Part shown: in pieces, positions 11,926 to 22,854 of the stretch
How positions within the stretch are numbered: the first letter of the stretch is position 1
Layout: each line of letters starts with the position of its first letter
Origin: Periconia sp. R9002
Taxonomy: Eukaryota > Ascomycota > Dothideomycetes > Pleosporales > Periconiaceae
Length of the DNA stretch: 64,000 nucleotides
Assembly (NCBI GenBank): GCA_023627715.1
Contig: JAMAHW010000021.1
Coordinates: 248,001 to 312,000, forward strand
Direction of reading: 5' to 3'
Notes under the pieces: model-generated
Told to the model about the DNA's origin: nothing
Databases searched by the model: none
The model's input: only the letters and a program-made list of their open reading frames with translations
Made by a program: the position numbers and the translations under genes

Positions 11926-13162
11926 TTATTTCTTCAACGCCGCGTCGTAAAGGCTCACCAGCACACCGACAGCAGCACCAATCTGCATACCATAGTATTG
12001 ACCGGGAATGTTGTCACGTACAACATTCACCGTATCTTCGTGGAAAGGACCCCACGCGGAAGCAGCGGGTACTGCGAACGCGCCGTAGGCTAGAATAGCC
12101 TTGACAATGTTGAAAGTGAGCGGGTCTACCGAAGACTGGCGGCTCGAAGAGCGATGGTTGGTGTTTGATCGGAGAGTCAAATTGAAGAAGTAGGAAAAGA
12201 CCAGTGGGAGGACCCAGCTAGTTACAGACCAGAGTGTGGCCGGTGCCCACCAGTCACTCGTCAACAGCAACCAAAGATTGGGTAGGAAGATATCTTGGTT
12301 TAAGAAGTTGCTTCCGGTAGTCGTAACTTGGGACCCGTCTGTGGCGGTCTGGCTGCTTCCTGGAGCCTGGTTTCCAAGATTTAGCGCGAACGTCCCGAGT
12401 GTGTTGTACTGTAAGCCAGACGCTTCAATGATAAGAATGAGCGTCTGAATCGCGCTGACGGAGCTGGCGTTTTCGCGAATGAACTCCTTGAGGGTATCAA
12501 TCTGGGTTCTCTCCCAGAAATGAGTGGCCTTCGTCTTTGCGACTTGGAAAGACTGTTCGGCCACGTCCGCGAGTTGCGCTGGCGACGGAGGGAGAGCCAG
12601 CGCGCGATCCAAGACGCGTTGTGCTGAATTCACAATCTCGCCCTCAGTGCGAGAGACGCGTCGCGAGGCCTGTGAAACCGTTCGAGGAGTTCGTGGAACG
12701 AGAGCACTGCGCTCAGGCGTGGGCTCGTCACTGCTGTTTTCCTGTTAGATCTGGCGCGTAACCCGCACGCGTTTTGTCTTGAAAGACAGTCGAGGCGTAG
12801 ACTCACTCGGGCACTTTTGGTGTCGAGTTTCTCAACAAGGTACGCCTGCGCGTCTTGGTTGCGACAAGAGGCTCCGGAGACGTGCGCTCGCGCTTGATGG
12901 GCGATCCGGATCGGCCGTAGTATTCGAGGAAGGCTGGATCTTTCGCGTACGTGCTCTGGTTGTTGTCCAGGTGCTCTTCCAGCGCGGCTACCAGGTCGTC
13001 TTTGAGAAGCGAGTCTGCACTGTTTTTCTGTATGGTTAGACAAAAGATCCAGGGGCATAGTACAATTCACTTCACTGGGTACACGTACTCGGGAAGGCTA
13101 GCGTGTTGCGCCAGCTCCAAAAGCTCGCCTTTGCGCTTCTTTTGCAGCCAGGTGTGAGACAT
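11926..13162 (-). CDS. SAP-like domain protein with C-terminal membrane segments
   Basis: Exons 13162-13089, 13019-12807 and 12733-11926 join in frame to 364 aa. The N-terminus (MSHTWLQKKRKGELLELAQ..LLKDDLVAALEEHL) has the helix-turn-helix look of a SAP-type motif, followed by a basic Ser/Arg-rich linker (SPIKRERTSP, RTPRTVSQASRRVSRTEG). The C-terminal half has about three hydrophobic segments (AIQTLILIIEASG, LWSVTSWVLPLVFSYFFNL and the last 60 residues) and ends DAALKK, a dilysine-like tail. A nuclear-envelope or ER membrane protein is plausible. Both introns have two nearby AG acceptors; only the downstream one keeps the frame in each case. Function not known to me. Confidence 0.7.
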
Positions 13163-14220
13163 ATTTTCGGTATTTTCAGCGTCGCGTAAGCTATGCGACT
13201 AAATATACACAAACAATGAGCAAAAACAAGGCGTGGTGAGGAGGGGTATTTTTGCCTGGTGGGCGTGTTGGTGTTATGGTGGAGCTGGTGGTTGATCTGC
13301 GCGGCAGCCGTCATGTAAACAGTGCACACGTGATGGAGCTAAGCCGAATCAGTTCAGGTAGGAATATGCAGGATCTTGATGATCACTGTTTACATGTATG
13401 CCTGCAATCTATTGGGATGAAGATTTTGCCGGAATTACTACAGAGGTGACATAATTGAAGCTCAAATGATGCATTGCGAAAGGCATAAACGATCCAGTCA
13501 TCTCACATGTCCTTACGGCCGCGCTTGCTCCTCTCCAACATGAAAAATGAAGACAGTTATGCACAGATTCTCCAAAGAAGCCGTCATTATCTATCAACAC
13601 ATAGGATTTCTCGTCTGATCAATCCCTTATATTGGCGTTAATACCACGAATCTTTGCTTGGTACCTTACCTATATGTATTCAGGGATTCTTTAGTTCATT
13701 CATCCTTTAATGTCGAATACGTAGGAGATGATATCTTTTCCTTTTCAGGAACTGGATAAGCAAGCTCTGAACAGCAAGTTGTATGAGCTCGTTTATTTGC
13801 CTGTCTAAACTTATATTTTCCCGACCCTAGCAACTCATCATCAGTTATCAGTACAGATGAGAACATAGGTAGGTGGTATATGCTAGAGAAACGGCACCGC
13901 CACTGTGGCGCAGGCCTTACGGTGTGGCGAGCGTCGTCAGGGTTCGTGTTAGGGCGGGAAGGTGCGGCTCTAACGCCCCAAAATTTCAAAATGTGCAAAG
14001 ACCAGAGACCATCCATCACCCAACGTCACTCCTTCTAACTTCTTTCCTCCTACGCAATCTCGGTCCCTTCGCTCACCTGTTAGGTCAATCTGCTCTATCG
14101 CATTATCCAGGCGTCGCCGCATTTTCTTCGCTCATGGTGCTTGCCCGCGAGGCCAATCCCTTTAGCCCTGCGATATCGAACCAAATTGTCGACGATGGTC
14201 GGAGGAGTGCAGACTTTAGG
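13163..14220. other. Divergent promoter region
   Basis: The gap between the SAP-like gene (-) and the mitochondrial carrier gene (+), so it should hold both promoters. Only scattered short ORFs. Pyrimidine-rich runs lie just upstream of the carrier start (about 14020-14130), typical of fungal transcription start regions. Confidence 0.5.
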
Positions 14221-15528
14221 ATGGAAAGTCTTGGATCGGTATCAGAGTCGGATCGAGTTGCAAAGGATATAAAACGGGCTCCTGCGCCCCCGGCCGAAGA
14301 AGACGTGGACCATGAGGCGGCGCGCCCCCCGTATATTCACGTAGGACCCTCTCGTTGCCATTCTGATCCTCTTCATCGGCCCAGACGATGATGTCTCGAA
14401 TTTCACCGGTTGACTGAACTTGCAGGCTATGTTGGCGGGAGGAATTGGCGGGTTGACGGGCGACATGTTGATGCATTCGTTGGACACGGTCAAAACACGG
14501 CAGCAGGGGGACCCCCATATGCCACCCAAGTATGCATCCATGGGCAACACTTATTACACCATATGGCGGCAGGAAGGCTTGAGAAAAGGACTGTATGGAG
14601 GAGTAAAGCCTGCCGCAGTCGGCTCATTTTCCGGCACAGTGGCTTTCTTCGGCACATACGAGTGGAGCAAGCGATTGATGATCGACTACGGAGTTGCGCC
14701 GTCCATCTCCTACTTCACAGCAGGTATGTATTTCTCTGTTGGAATTGCTCGTGGTTACATGTACTAAATTGCCTAGGCCTCATTGCCGACCTCGCCGCTG
14801 CCCCCGTTTACGTTCCATCCGAAGTCCTCAAAACGCGTCTGCAACTGCAGGGCCGCTTCAACAACCCCCATTTTGATTCGGGCTACAATTACCGAGGGAC
14901 CATAAATGCTATGCGCACAATTGCAAAACAGGAGGGTTTCAGTGCTCTTTTCCATGGTTACAAGGCAACGCTTTGGCGAGACCTGCCCTTTTCCGCACTG
15001 CAGTTTGCTTTCTACGAGGAAGAGCGAGGAATGGCCAAGCGCTACGTCGGATCCAATGACATCGGCCTTCCGCTAGAAATATTGACCGCCGCAACCGCCG
15101 GAGGTATGGCAGGCGTCATCACCACGCCCCTCGACGTAGTCAAGACGCGCATCCAAACCCAACGTACCGATAATTCTTCAAGTCCGCCAATCCCGCCAAA
15201 ATCCCCTCTCTCGCCGTCTTCATCGTCAAAACATTCAACTCCCTCCACATCCTCACATACCTCTTCGTCACACAACCGTCCCATCTCCACCGCCTCTCCC
15301 TCTACCGCCGTCCGTCCCCACAGCGCTGCCACTCTCGATACTTCATCGGTTATTCAAGGGCTGAGGATCATATACAAATCTGAAGGACTTTGGGGCTGTT
15401 TTCGTGGAGTAGGGCCGCGTGGAGTGTGGACATCCGTGCAGTCGGGCACGATGTTGGTTCTATACCAGCAATTGTTGAAATTTTTCGACCAACACCCTTT
15501 GGTCGGTAACGGGGCTGAGGATTTGTAA
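14221..15528 (+). CDS. MME1: Mitochondrial carrier protein, Mme1/YMR166C type
   Basis: SLC25 family inner-membrane carrier, closest by memory to yeast Mme1 (YMR166C), proposed to export magnesium from mitochondria. Exons 14221-14340, 14426-14723 and 14777-15528 join in frame to 389 aa. The three carrier signatures are present: SLDTVKTRQQG, VPSEVLKTRLQLQG and TPLDVVKTRIQTQ, each with the Px[DE]xx[KR]x[KR]-type pattern (the first has Ser for Pro, as in the yeast protein). GYKATLWRDLPFSALQFAFYE and VGPRGVWTSVQSGTMLVLYQ are conserved blocks. Between repeat 3's two halves there is a Ser/Pro-rich insertion of about 65-70 residues (around residues 265-330), facing the matrix. The start at 14221 gives the usual short N-terminus; an in-frame ATG at 14134 would add 29 residues. 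Confidence 0.88.
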
Positions 15529-15782
15529 AGAGTACCCATGGGACTGCCTTGTAAGAGTATATAATGTACGTGTATATTAGACTAGATGGGCTGGATTACT
15601 TGGATGGAATCCGGCGATGATGCTTTTGGGCGGTTTTGCATATTTGGCGTTGACCCCGTTCGTTTTCGAATCTTGCGCAAGCTATAGAAGAGCCCTTTTT
15701 TCTCTTTTGAGAGTGCCTATGGTATGGACTGCCGTGTCAAGTCCGCATGTAGTAAGAAATATATCATATCTATACTCCATAC

Positions 15783-15905
15783 CTATATTGCAGATACAAA
15801 ATCAGTTAAATATAACCAGGGTAGCTACAGTACATCATCAGTGTCTCAATACGCCACGCTACGTGGTATCTTAATAAACGACTCTGTACCTAGAGTCTAA
15901 CATAC
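15783..15905 (-). mobile_element. Introner-like element copy B1
   Basis: A 123-bp copy of the dispersed family on the minus strand, starting GTATGT and ending AATATAG, so the splice ends are intact. The flanks show no open frame that joins across it, so it may lie in an untranslated or non-coding transcript or be a solo insertion downstream of the carrier gene. Confidence 0.7.
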
Positions 15906-16139
15906 ATGTACACTATGCATTCTCCACTATACTGATACCGTTGGCAAATACATTGCCACGCGTTTGATATACCATATCTTGACACGCCATGTACGCCTTT
16001 TTCGTTTTTCAGGTGTTTATATCTAACGACGATGCGTATCACCACCACCATCAATCAACAGTCTTTGTATATATGTGTCACAAGGGCCAGGCAGGTATTG
16101 GCGCCCTACCTAAGCACTCACGTGCGCCACCACCCTCCC

Positions 16140-17010
16140 TCCTGATGCATAAATACCTCCCCTCTTCTCCCCCATCTTCTTCTTTTTTTCTTTTTCTTTA
16201 CACTGGGTTGGGGAGGATTTCTTTTATTAAAAAATCGCCGGCATTCATGACATGTTTTTGTGTTTTGTTCGGCTGCAAAATGCCAATGCAATTTAAGCCA
16301 TGCGTTGTGTTTTTCGAAACGCATAACACCAGTACCCATGTTTTTTGGATTTTTTGGACCGGATATGCGGTGAAGATGGTGGTGACGATGACGATGATGA
16401 TGAATTCTATCGTTATCATCATTGTAATAGTATACATGTAGAGCTTTGTAGGTGATGTAATCAGGAAAGTAGTGTGTACAAGAGGTATAAATACTTCCTT
16501 TCTTTTTCCTCTGTTGCTTTCTTCTTTTCTTACACACTGTTCTGTGAGAATATTTTTTCTTTATTAAAACCCTAGGTGTAAAGTGATGATGAGCTGTGCG
16601 TGTTTGTGTTGGCTGTGTCCTTTCGAATAGTCGTTCATGTTCTACCATTGATATTTTCGAAGAAGGTTGATAGTGATGATGATGATGATGATTCCTATCA
16701 TCATCATTGATACTTCAAAAAGTCACATGTTCTGCAGTGCAGTGTAAAAACCCCGCTAACCATACGTATAAATACCCCCTTCCTCTTCACTCCTCTTCTT
16801 CTTTTCTTCTTCACGCAGGTGGAGGTGGATGCGAGCTATCCTATGATGGATTTGTCTCTGGAAAAATTTACAGCCGTTCCGGCCCATGTGTGGTGTTTTA
16901 GTCTGGTGTGTGTCTACTGATTCCGGTTAACTCCCCTGTTTTCGAAATTCCGGTATTTCATGACTAGGACAAACGATGCTAACGATGAAACTCATCATCA
17001 TTATATGTAT
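16140..17010. repeat. Three diverged promoter-like modules in tandem
   Basis: Each module has ATAAATAC followed by a 30-60 base pyrimidine tract (starting near 16148, 16486 and 16766). Each is followed 200-250 bases later by an inverted GATGAT/ATCATC tract (near 16387, 16672 and 16973). Spacing is about 280-340 bases. No ORF is conserved between units. Confidence 0.45.
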
Positions 17011-17599
17011 CCTCTCATAGTTACCTTGCATGAGCTTGGTAAGAGCACCAATATACGGAGGGGTGACACGCTGGGAGGTTATATGTCGGGTAGCTAGTGT
17101 ACTAGGCGTTATTCATAAATTAGATAACTATACCAGCTATACTACGTAGGTCGTAGAGCTTTCAATTCGTAGACCCTATTATTCCTCCCAATATGCGACT
17201 TCCGGGCGCGTTATCCCTCTGTAAACACCCTCTTGTTAACTTGAAGCGTCATAGGAACCTGGACTGCTGAAGTTACGAGTAGAGCTGAAAGAGGCCGATG
17301 AGTTTCATGCGGAGTGCACAGAAAAGATTATGTATTATTGCGTGAATCTTGAATTGATTTGTACTACAGCCAAAATATCCAAACACGACAGTCGAGTTTG
17401 TTTCAAGCGAACGTTGTTCAAGGAAACAGCAGTAAATTCTAATATAACGTACCTTCAGATTGTGGAGAAGCAAACATATTAGGTAATTGTGTTTGGGTAT
17501 AACGAAACGAACTTTTTCGGATTTATAAACTACGAGATCAGTCTCCAGTTGACTATCACCACTGTAAAAACCATTCACAACCCTACAAGTTCAAACAAA

Positions 17600-18064
17600 A
17601 TGGACTCACCCACAGCAAACTATACGATTGTGGATGTCGGAAACGTCCTCGTCGAGGCAGAGTTAGCCATCTCACTGCATAGCCAGCGTTACGCGGCCCT
17701 GACAACATGCTTTGCCCAAAACGTCGCCATAGGGCTAGAACTTTGCAAGAAAGTCGCGAACAATGAGATTCCCCGAACACAACGAGAAGTGCTGAATATG
17801 GTTATTTCCAGGGAGAACTATTTGGTTGCTGAATGGAACAAACAATCTCCACACTTCATCGCACCATTTCCACCATACGGAGACGACTACTTCTACAAAG
17901 TCATCGAGCGGGAGGAGGATTTTCCCGTGCGAGTCACCACCGTGTTTGAAGCGTTGGAGTTTGATTTTCCTAAGCTTCTTGTATACAATCCTTATTTTGG
18001 GGGAAGCCATCATGATCTTCGAAAGCGTGCTCTAATGAACCTAAGCCTGCAGGGTGGGTCTTAG
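17600..18064 (+). CDS. Orphan protein, paralog of the gene at 21.5 kb
   Basis: Single-exon gene for 154 aa, start MDSPTANYTIVDVGNVLVEAE. No signal peptide or membrane segment. The middle (NEIPRTQREVLNMVISRENY then LVAEWNKQSPHFIAPF) aligns with the second paralog (ANRTPKDVLSAAIRAENF then VVLAWNTSPHHPFVKPW), giving a shared R-T-x2-[ED]-V-L-x3-I-x-[AR]-E-N-[FY]-[VL]-V-x2-[WE]-[NW] pattern. The C-terminus has no counterpart. Function unknown; I do not recognise the family. It stands convergent with the hydrolase gene at 18453-19798. A TATAAA lies about 75 bases before the ATG. Confidence 0.65.
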   Translation: MDSPTANYTIVDVGNVLVEAELAISLHSQRYAALTTCFAQNVAIGLELCKKVANNEIPRTQREVLNMVISRENYLVAEWNKQSPHFIAPFPPYGDDYFYKVIEREEDFPVRVTTVFEALEFDFPKLLVYNPYFGGSHHDLRKRALMNLSLQGGS

Positions 18065-18452
18065 TCTCGATCTGCCTCCCCTGAAGATTCAAGGCAGTGA
18101 AAAACGCTGGAAGAAGAACGATACAGAGTAGATCAACTAGATCTGGAACCGGGAGCTTGCATGGGTATAGATAAACATTGAGCCTGGGTGAATTTCACGC
18201 TGAGCAGTTGGAAAAGAGTGAATTTCCCCATGGCAATACAGCAAGATGCGCAGCGAAATAGTGATCTGGTATTTGGTTAGGGCTACAGAAATAAAATGAT
18301 TGAATTGTTCCCGATCCGACCCAAGTACAAACGAATGATTATACCCCAGCATAAACAGAATCTCTATTCTCATCACAAGTGCACGCCTTGTGTTCCTATG
18401 CTTGAGTTCCCTTGTTTACAAAAATCATCAAAGTCTTTCTCATTCCTGGTCT

Positions 18453-19798
18453 TTACAACCCATGCTCTTCTAAGTAATCAAGCATCTTCTTGTATGTAGT
18501 CGAGGCACTTGTAGCTACGTTGAGTACGTGAGCGGTGTCAGGTGCGATATAGACCGACACATCGGACGCATTCGGAAACCAATCATTCTTGATATTGTCC
18601 CGGCTATAAGTTCCTGGGCAGTACCCTCTACAGGTGACGAAGTCAGATTCGCCAGCAATCAACTATATTAAAAAGTCAGCTTGGTAATTCCCAATAAGAT
18701 CAATGGTCATTTGAACGTGATATGAATTGGAGGTGTAGAGTAACGTACCTGCACGGGTCCCTTGAATGTACGTGTATTCTCCGCTCCAAAGACCTGGCCG
18801 CCAGATGCATACACAGATACTGGTTCTGGTTGCTTGATCTTCTCCGTGTAGTCAAGTAGCTCAGAGTCAAGTGTTGCTTTAGTGAAGTAGAGTTTCTGCA
18901 GAGTGTTCAAGGAAGTGAGGACAACGTATCCTGAGCCGTAGCGTCCGAAGCGAGCAGGGTCTTGAGTTGCCGCATAATCGTGTTCGAAAGTACCGACGGG
19001 AACATGACCAAATTCCGTACTGTTGAGGAAGCCCGTTAGTAGTGCCCCATCGGACATGGTGCCATTCTTCTTGAGCAGTCCAAATATAAGAAGTGAGCCA
19101 AAAGAGTGGCCCACATGGACGATTTTAGTCGGTTTTGGCGAGGGAATAGAAGTGGTGTTGGTGCTGGAGACGATCTTAGCTGCCTTGAGAAGGTTTCCGC
19201 TGCGCGCCAATGTGGTGATTTTGGAAAGAATCTCGACTTCAGTGTTAGGCTGCGCTTCATCGTAGCCATCTACAATAGAAGAATTTCCCGTGCCGATCCG
19301 GTCGAACGTAAGGATGGAGTATCCTTTTCTGATTGCCGCGTCGACGTATGATTGCTGCTCTGGCCTAACCTGAACATCCCAGGTCCTGCGTCCTCACCCG
19401 TATTAATAGTTGAAATAGAGCGAACCTTGTATATAATCCTGGTTTGATTAGAACACGTACCTTTTGTCCCATGCATTTCCATGTACTGCGATCTGCAAAA
19501 TGTCGGACTTGTCCGTTTTCGTGGTTGGAATGCATAGCTCCGCACTGATGTTATAGATCGCGTGGATGGGCTTAGGGCCGATGATATCGCCAAAAGTCGT
19601 GTTCCATATGCTATTGTCCAGTGCCCATTGAACTGCATCGACATTGTTGTCAACACGACGAATGTTGTAGTGTTCGTTAATGACGTCCACAGGGATGGGA
19701 AGGTCAAACTGGACACATTGTTTGGTGGCCGCCACGGCCACAGCGCTGGTAGCAAGCAGAAAGCCCATCTGGGCTTGTCGTTTCAAGGCCATATTCAT
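18453..19798 (-). CDS. Secreted alpha/beta-hydrolase
   Basis: Putative secreted lipase/esterase-like alpha/beta hydrolase. Exons 19798-19461, 19385-18749 and 18662-18453 join in frame to 394 aa. The N-terminus MNMALKRQAQMGFLLATSAV is a signal peptide with likely cleavage after AVAA, before TKQCVQFDLPIPV. The nucleophile elbow GHSFGS is near residue 207, the acid is probably the Asp of LIAGESDF and the His that of DTAHVLN, all in the expected order. The oxyanion region is IAVHGNAWDKR, and GYSILTFDRIGTGNS follows. Several N-x-S/T sites and paired Cys (TCRGYC near the C-terminus) suit an extracellular protein. The second ATG at 19792 would be equally good. The substrate is unknown. An orphan paralog stands on each side. 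Confidence 0.85.
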
Positions 19799-20470
19799 GT
19801 CTGATTCTTCGCAAAGAATTTAGAATGCAAGATAGTTCGTGAACTTGGTCACGGTCGAACGCGAACAGACTGGATATTTATGTTTGCCAGACTTACAAAT
19901 AGTATCATGTGTCGTGATAGCAAATGTTACTAGACATCAAGTTCTCTGGTATCACCTCGGACTTGCCTCGTTCTGCTGACTGAAATTCCATTGGGCTAAC
20001 TAGTTGAAAGCAGGCTGTGGAATAATATCGGATTCCTGTTGTGCTTGGTCTACGTGTACAGGTCAACCTCAGCTATACTCACTTTTTGGTAGGGTTAAAG
20101 AGCGATACAGTGGGAGCCACAGTTTGGCTTACGTATTCTTGAGACTATTACAGCTTGAAGTAGTTAGTGATAGTCCACTTTTCATCACTAAGTTCCAATT
20201 TTATTTGGTCCACTAAAACTCAGGGTGCGGTCAAAGGTCACATTGCCTCGTTTATCGCATAGGGTGTATAACCTCCAATCAATGTCTGTTGCGACACAGG
20301 GCTCGGTTCGGTCTTTACCGATGCGGATGAGCTCGGAAGCAAAGTCTAACCTTTCAAATTTGAACGACAAACGATTGAATGGCGGACACACGGCGGAAAA
20401 TTATTTGCGCATGCAAGAAATGGCAGCATTCCATCTCTCGAAACCTTGTTTCAGTATCAACTCTGACCAC

Positions 20471-20591
20471 CTAAAATTCGCGGGTACAAAGTCAGCTTAA
20501 CTCAACCAGGGGTGATACACTGAGTGATTAATGTGTCAAAACGTTACACCACGTGGTGCCTAGCTACTACTTTGTACCTGGAAAAACATAC
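20471..20591 (-). mobile_element. Introner-like element copy B2
   Basis: A 121-bp copy on the minus strand, starting GTATGT and ending ATTTTAG, with the clearest internal inverted repeat of the family (AGGTACAAAGT near the start, ACTTTGTACC near the end) and a perfect 12-bp palindrome CACCACGTGGTG in the middle. Upstream on the minus strand an ORF of about 60 codons (20772-20592) runs to its donor. Downstream the frame closes after about four codons, so a coding role is unproven. Confidence 0.75.
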
Positions 20592-21490
20592 CCATATGGT
20601 CAAATGAAGGAGGACGACAGCGATGAGAACTGCGATAGAGCATGCACAAAATTTCAGTCTCGAGTGGAGGGCTGATCGAAGCATATCGCAAAGGACAAGT
20701 TATTCCGTATAGATTGTACGGGTTGCAGCGCATCAAGACATTCAGAGGCCAACTCAGTGATTGCAAAGGCACTCAAGCGCTCTTAGCGTGACTCTTCTCA
20801 CAGCGACAATGTACCAACTTCGCCCCTAGAAACACAATAAATCAGTCTATGGGTGAGAAAAAGTTCACTACATGGTGATGCTTGTTAGGTATTGAGTGAG
20901 AATTATTATTTTGTTGAATTAGGCTTGAATTGCCCCAGCACTGCCACCACAACAGTAGGTCGCGCATGGTAATAGATTCTTACTCCACAAACACAAAGAA
21001 TGAATCAGTTTTCGTAAAGTTAAGTCGCGATTTTCGTGTGATGTTTGATAGATCAATCTCCTTTATACATTGATTGTTAGCAACCATGCAAGTGTAGGAT
21101 GGAACAAGTACCCAGCGTGTGCGTATGGAGCTTCCTCTCAAAATCCGAACACCATAAGCTTTTTCCTATTAAGCACTCTGGCCTTTTCAAGTTATGGCTG
21201 GCTTCAGTATGATTTCACCATCCCACCAACTTGTGCCTGGCACTCGGTCGGAATTTCCACGCCCCTTCAACATTGTTCATCTACAACCAAGTTGTACTAT
21301 AAATGCAGAAGTAATAAAATATTGGACTTGTCAACATTCATATACAATGTATCGCGATATATACTATTTAAGACTTCAATTCACGAATCAGTTTGGGCAG
21401 AAAGCAACCTTCGAACACTTCGAAACCAACTGCTAGAACCAAAAACCAAAAAACCAAGAAACTTTATAAATCACTAGACAAGACAGCAAA

Positions 21491-22243
21491 ATGACCCCAT
21501 CAGTTCGAAGCACCACCATGCGCGAGGTCAAGGATATCCTCCTAGCCGCAAAGGAAGCACTAACGACGCGTCACCCAACATACGCGTCCTTAGCCAATAG
21601 ACACACTTATAATATCGAAGACGCTCTAGAAGAGTGCGAACGTGTGATCTTAGGTAAGGCTAATCGGACTCCAAAGGACGTCCTGTCAGCCGCAATTCGG
21701 GCAGAGAATTTCGTCGTCCTGGCTTGGAACACCTCACCACACCATCCCTTCGTCAAGCCCTGGACCATCAGTAGCAGTGCTCTACCTAGGCCGCATACGA
21801 AGTACCCTATTCGTTTTGCAGCGACTGCGGCAGGAGCCGACTATCGCATTCCGCGAACCATCCACCAACGGGATTATATGGACCCGGAGATGTGGCGGTA
21901 CGCCAACTTTACGGGTGGTCGCTCCACCGAGGATCCTCTTATCAATTCGACAGAGGGCGGTTTGGTTGGCGAACAGCATGAAGCTGCAGTGGAGCCAGTT
22001 GTCAATGACACCATGTCAAAACTGGCTGATACCAGTTCTGACACTGACTCAGAGATAAATGTGATTGAACAATCAACCCAGCGAACTGCAGTTGCTTCCA
22101 GGGAGACAGAGTCTAGCCAAGCTGATCATAGTTTGTCTGTAGTCGCTTCCCCTGTGATTCGCCGCATTCGTCCTCGGGCTCCGCGAAAGCGGATAGGACC
22201 TTATCGTCCTGCCTGGGATGAATGGCATGCGAGGCGAAACTGA
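21491..22243 (+). CDS. Orphan protein, paralog of the gene at 17.6 kb
   Basis: Single-exon gene for 250 aa starting MTPSVRSTTMREVKDILLAAKEALTT (an ATG 33 bases further in is an alternative). The first 100 residues resemble the gene at 17600-18064 (IEDALEECERVILGKANRTP aligned with AIGLELCKKVANNEIPRTQ, then the AENFVVLAW block). The rest is unrelated: an acidic Ser/Thr-rich linker (DTSSDTDSEINVIEQS) and a basic C-terminus (RRIRPRAPRKRIGPYRP). The basic end could bind nucleic acid or serve as a nuclear signal (inference). No recognised domain. Confidence 0.65.
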   Translation: MTPSVRSTTMREVKDILLAAKEALTTRHPTYASLANRHTYNIEDALEECERVILGKANRTPKDVLSAAIRAENFVVLAWNTSPHHPFVKPWTISSSALPRPHTKYPIRFAATAAGADYRIPRTIHQRDYMDPEMWRYANFTGGRSTEDPLINSTEGGLVGEQHEAAVEPVVNDTMSKLADTSSDTDSEINVIEQSTQRTAVASRETESSQADHSLSVVASPVIRRIRPRAPRKRIGPYRPAWDEWHARRN

Positions 22244-22854
22244 GTAGAAACTGGCAATCTGTAATGCGGTTGCCATCTCGGAATGAGGTAGGAGATAGAC
22301 GTGTGGCGTCTTACAAGTAAAATTATGAACCAACGAAGATTAAAATCTTGAATCGTGACTTAAGTGCTCCGCAGCGTGATATTTATTCTAAGTATAGTGA
22401 TTTTTTCTCGTCGGTATGTGGTAACGGGGCGTGGCCGTGAAAACGCCAGCTCTCGTGACATATCGGCGTGACAATAATGGGGTCATCCCCCATTGCTTGT
22501 GTATGACGAGGTTGATATCCGCAATTTAGGTTAGATGTTCATGTGATTATAGTAATCAACATTCGTATATGTTATGCACTGGCAAGTATTCCATATCGCA
22601 AACGCAAGCATGCTTTTCAGCAAGCACGTTCTCCGTGAGACGACCAATAATCAATTATCATTCTGAAGGGGAAGGGTATATATCATCAATGAAAGAACCG
22701 GAACGCCTCATCTATTCGTGAATCAACCTTGGGGCGTAGCCGCCATTTTCCAATCATTATTCAAACCCTCCTGGCCCCCTATATCAGGCGAGGGTATATC
22801 ATGAGGCCTGCAGTTTTCAGGATGTGTCCACGCGCCGTCCACGCACCCACCTCA
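22244..22854. other. Convergent intergenic region
   Basis: Lies between the 3' ends of the orphan gene (+) and the macro-domain gene (-). AT-rich, with no convincing ORF, repeat or RNA gene. Confidence 0.45.

Larger units (their letters stand above)
15529..17599. other. Long intergenic region with repeats
   Basis: No convincing protein gene. It contains introner copy B1 (15783-15905), several (GAT)n/(ATC)n inverted tracts and three TATAAATA-plus-pyrimidine modules at about 16148, 16486 and 16766, described separately. A TATAAA at 17523 lies about 75 bases upstream of the next gene's ATG. Confidence 0.5.

Noticed and set aside
16118..16648. Minus-strand His/Arg/Lys-rich ORF
   Set aside because: Generated by GAT/ATC and pyrimidine simple repeats; no domain or splice support.
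20560..20772. Minus-strand ORF ending at introner copy B2 as a real gene
   Set aside because: After splicing the frame stops within about four codons and the peptide has no recognisable feature; not enough to call a gene.
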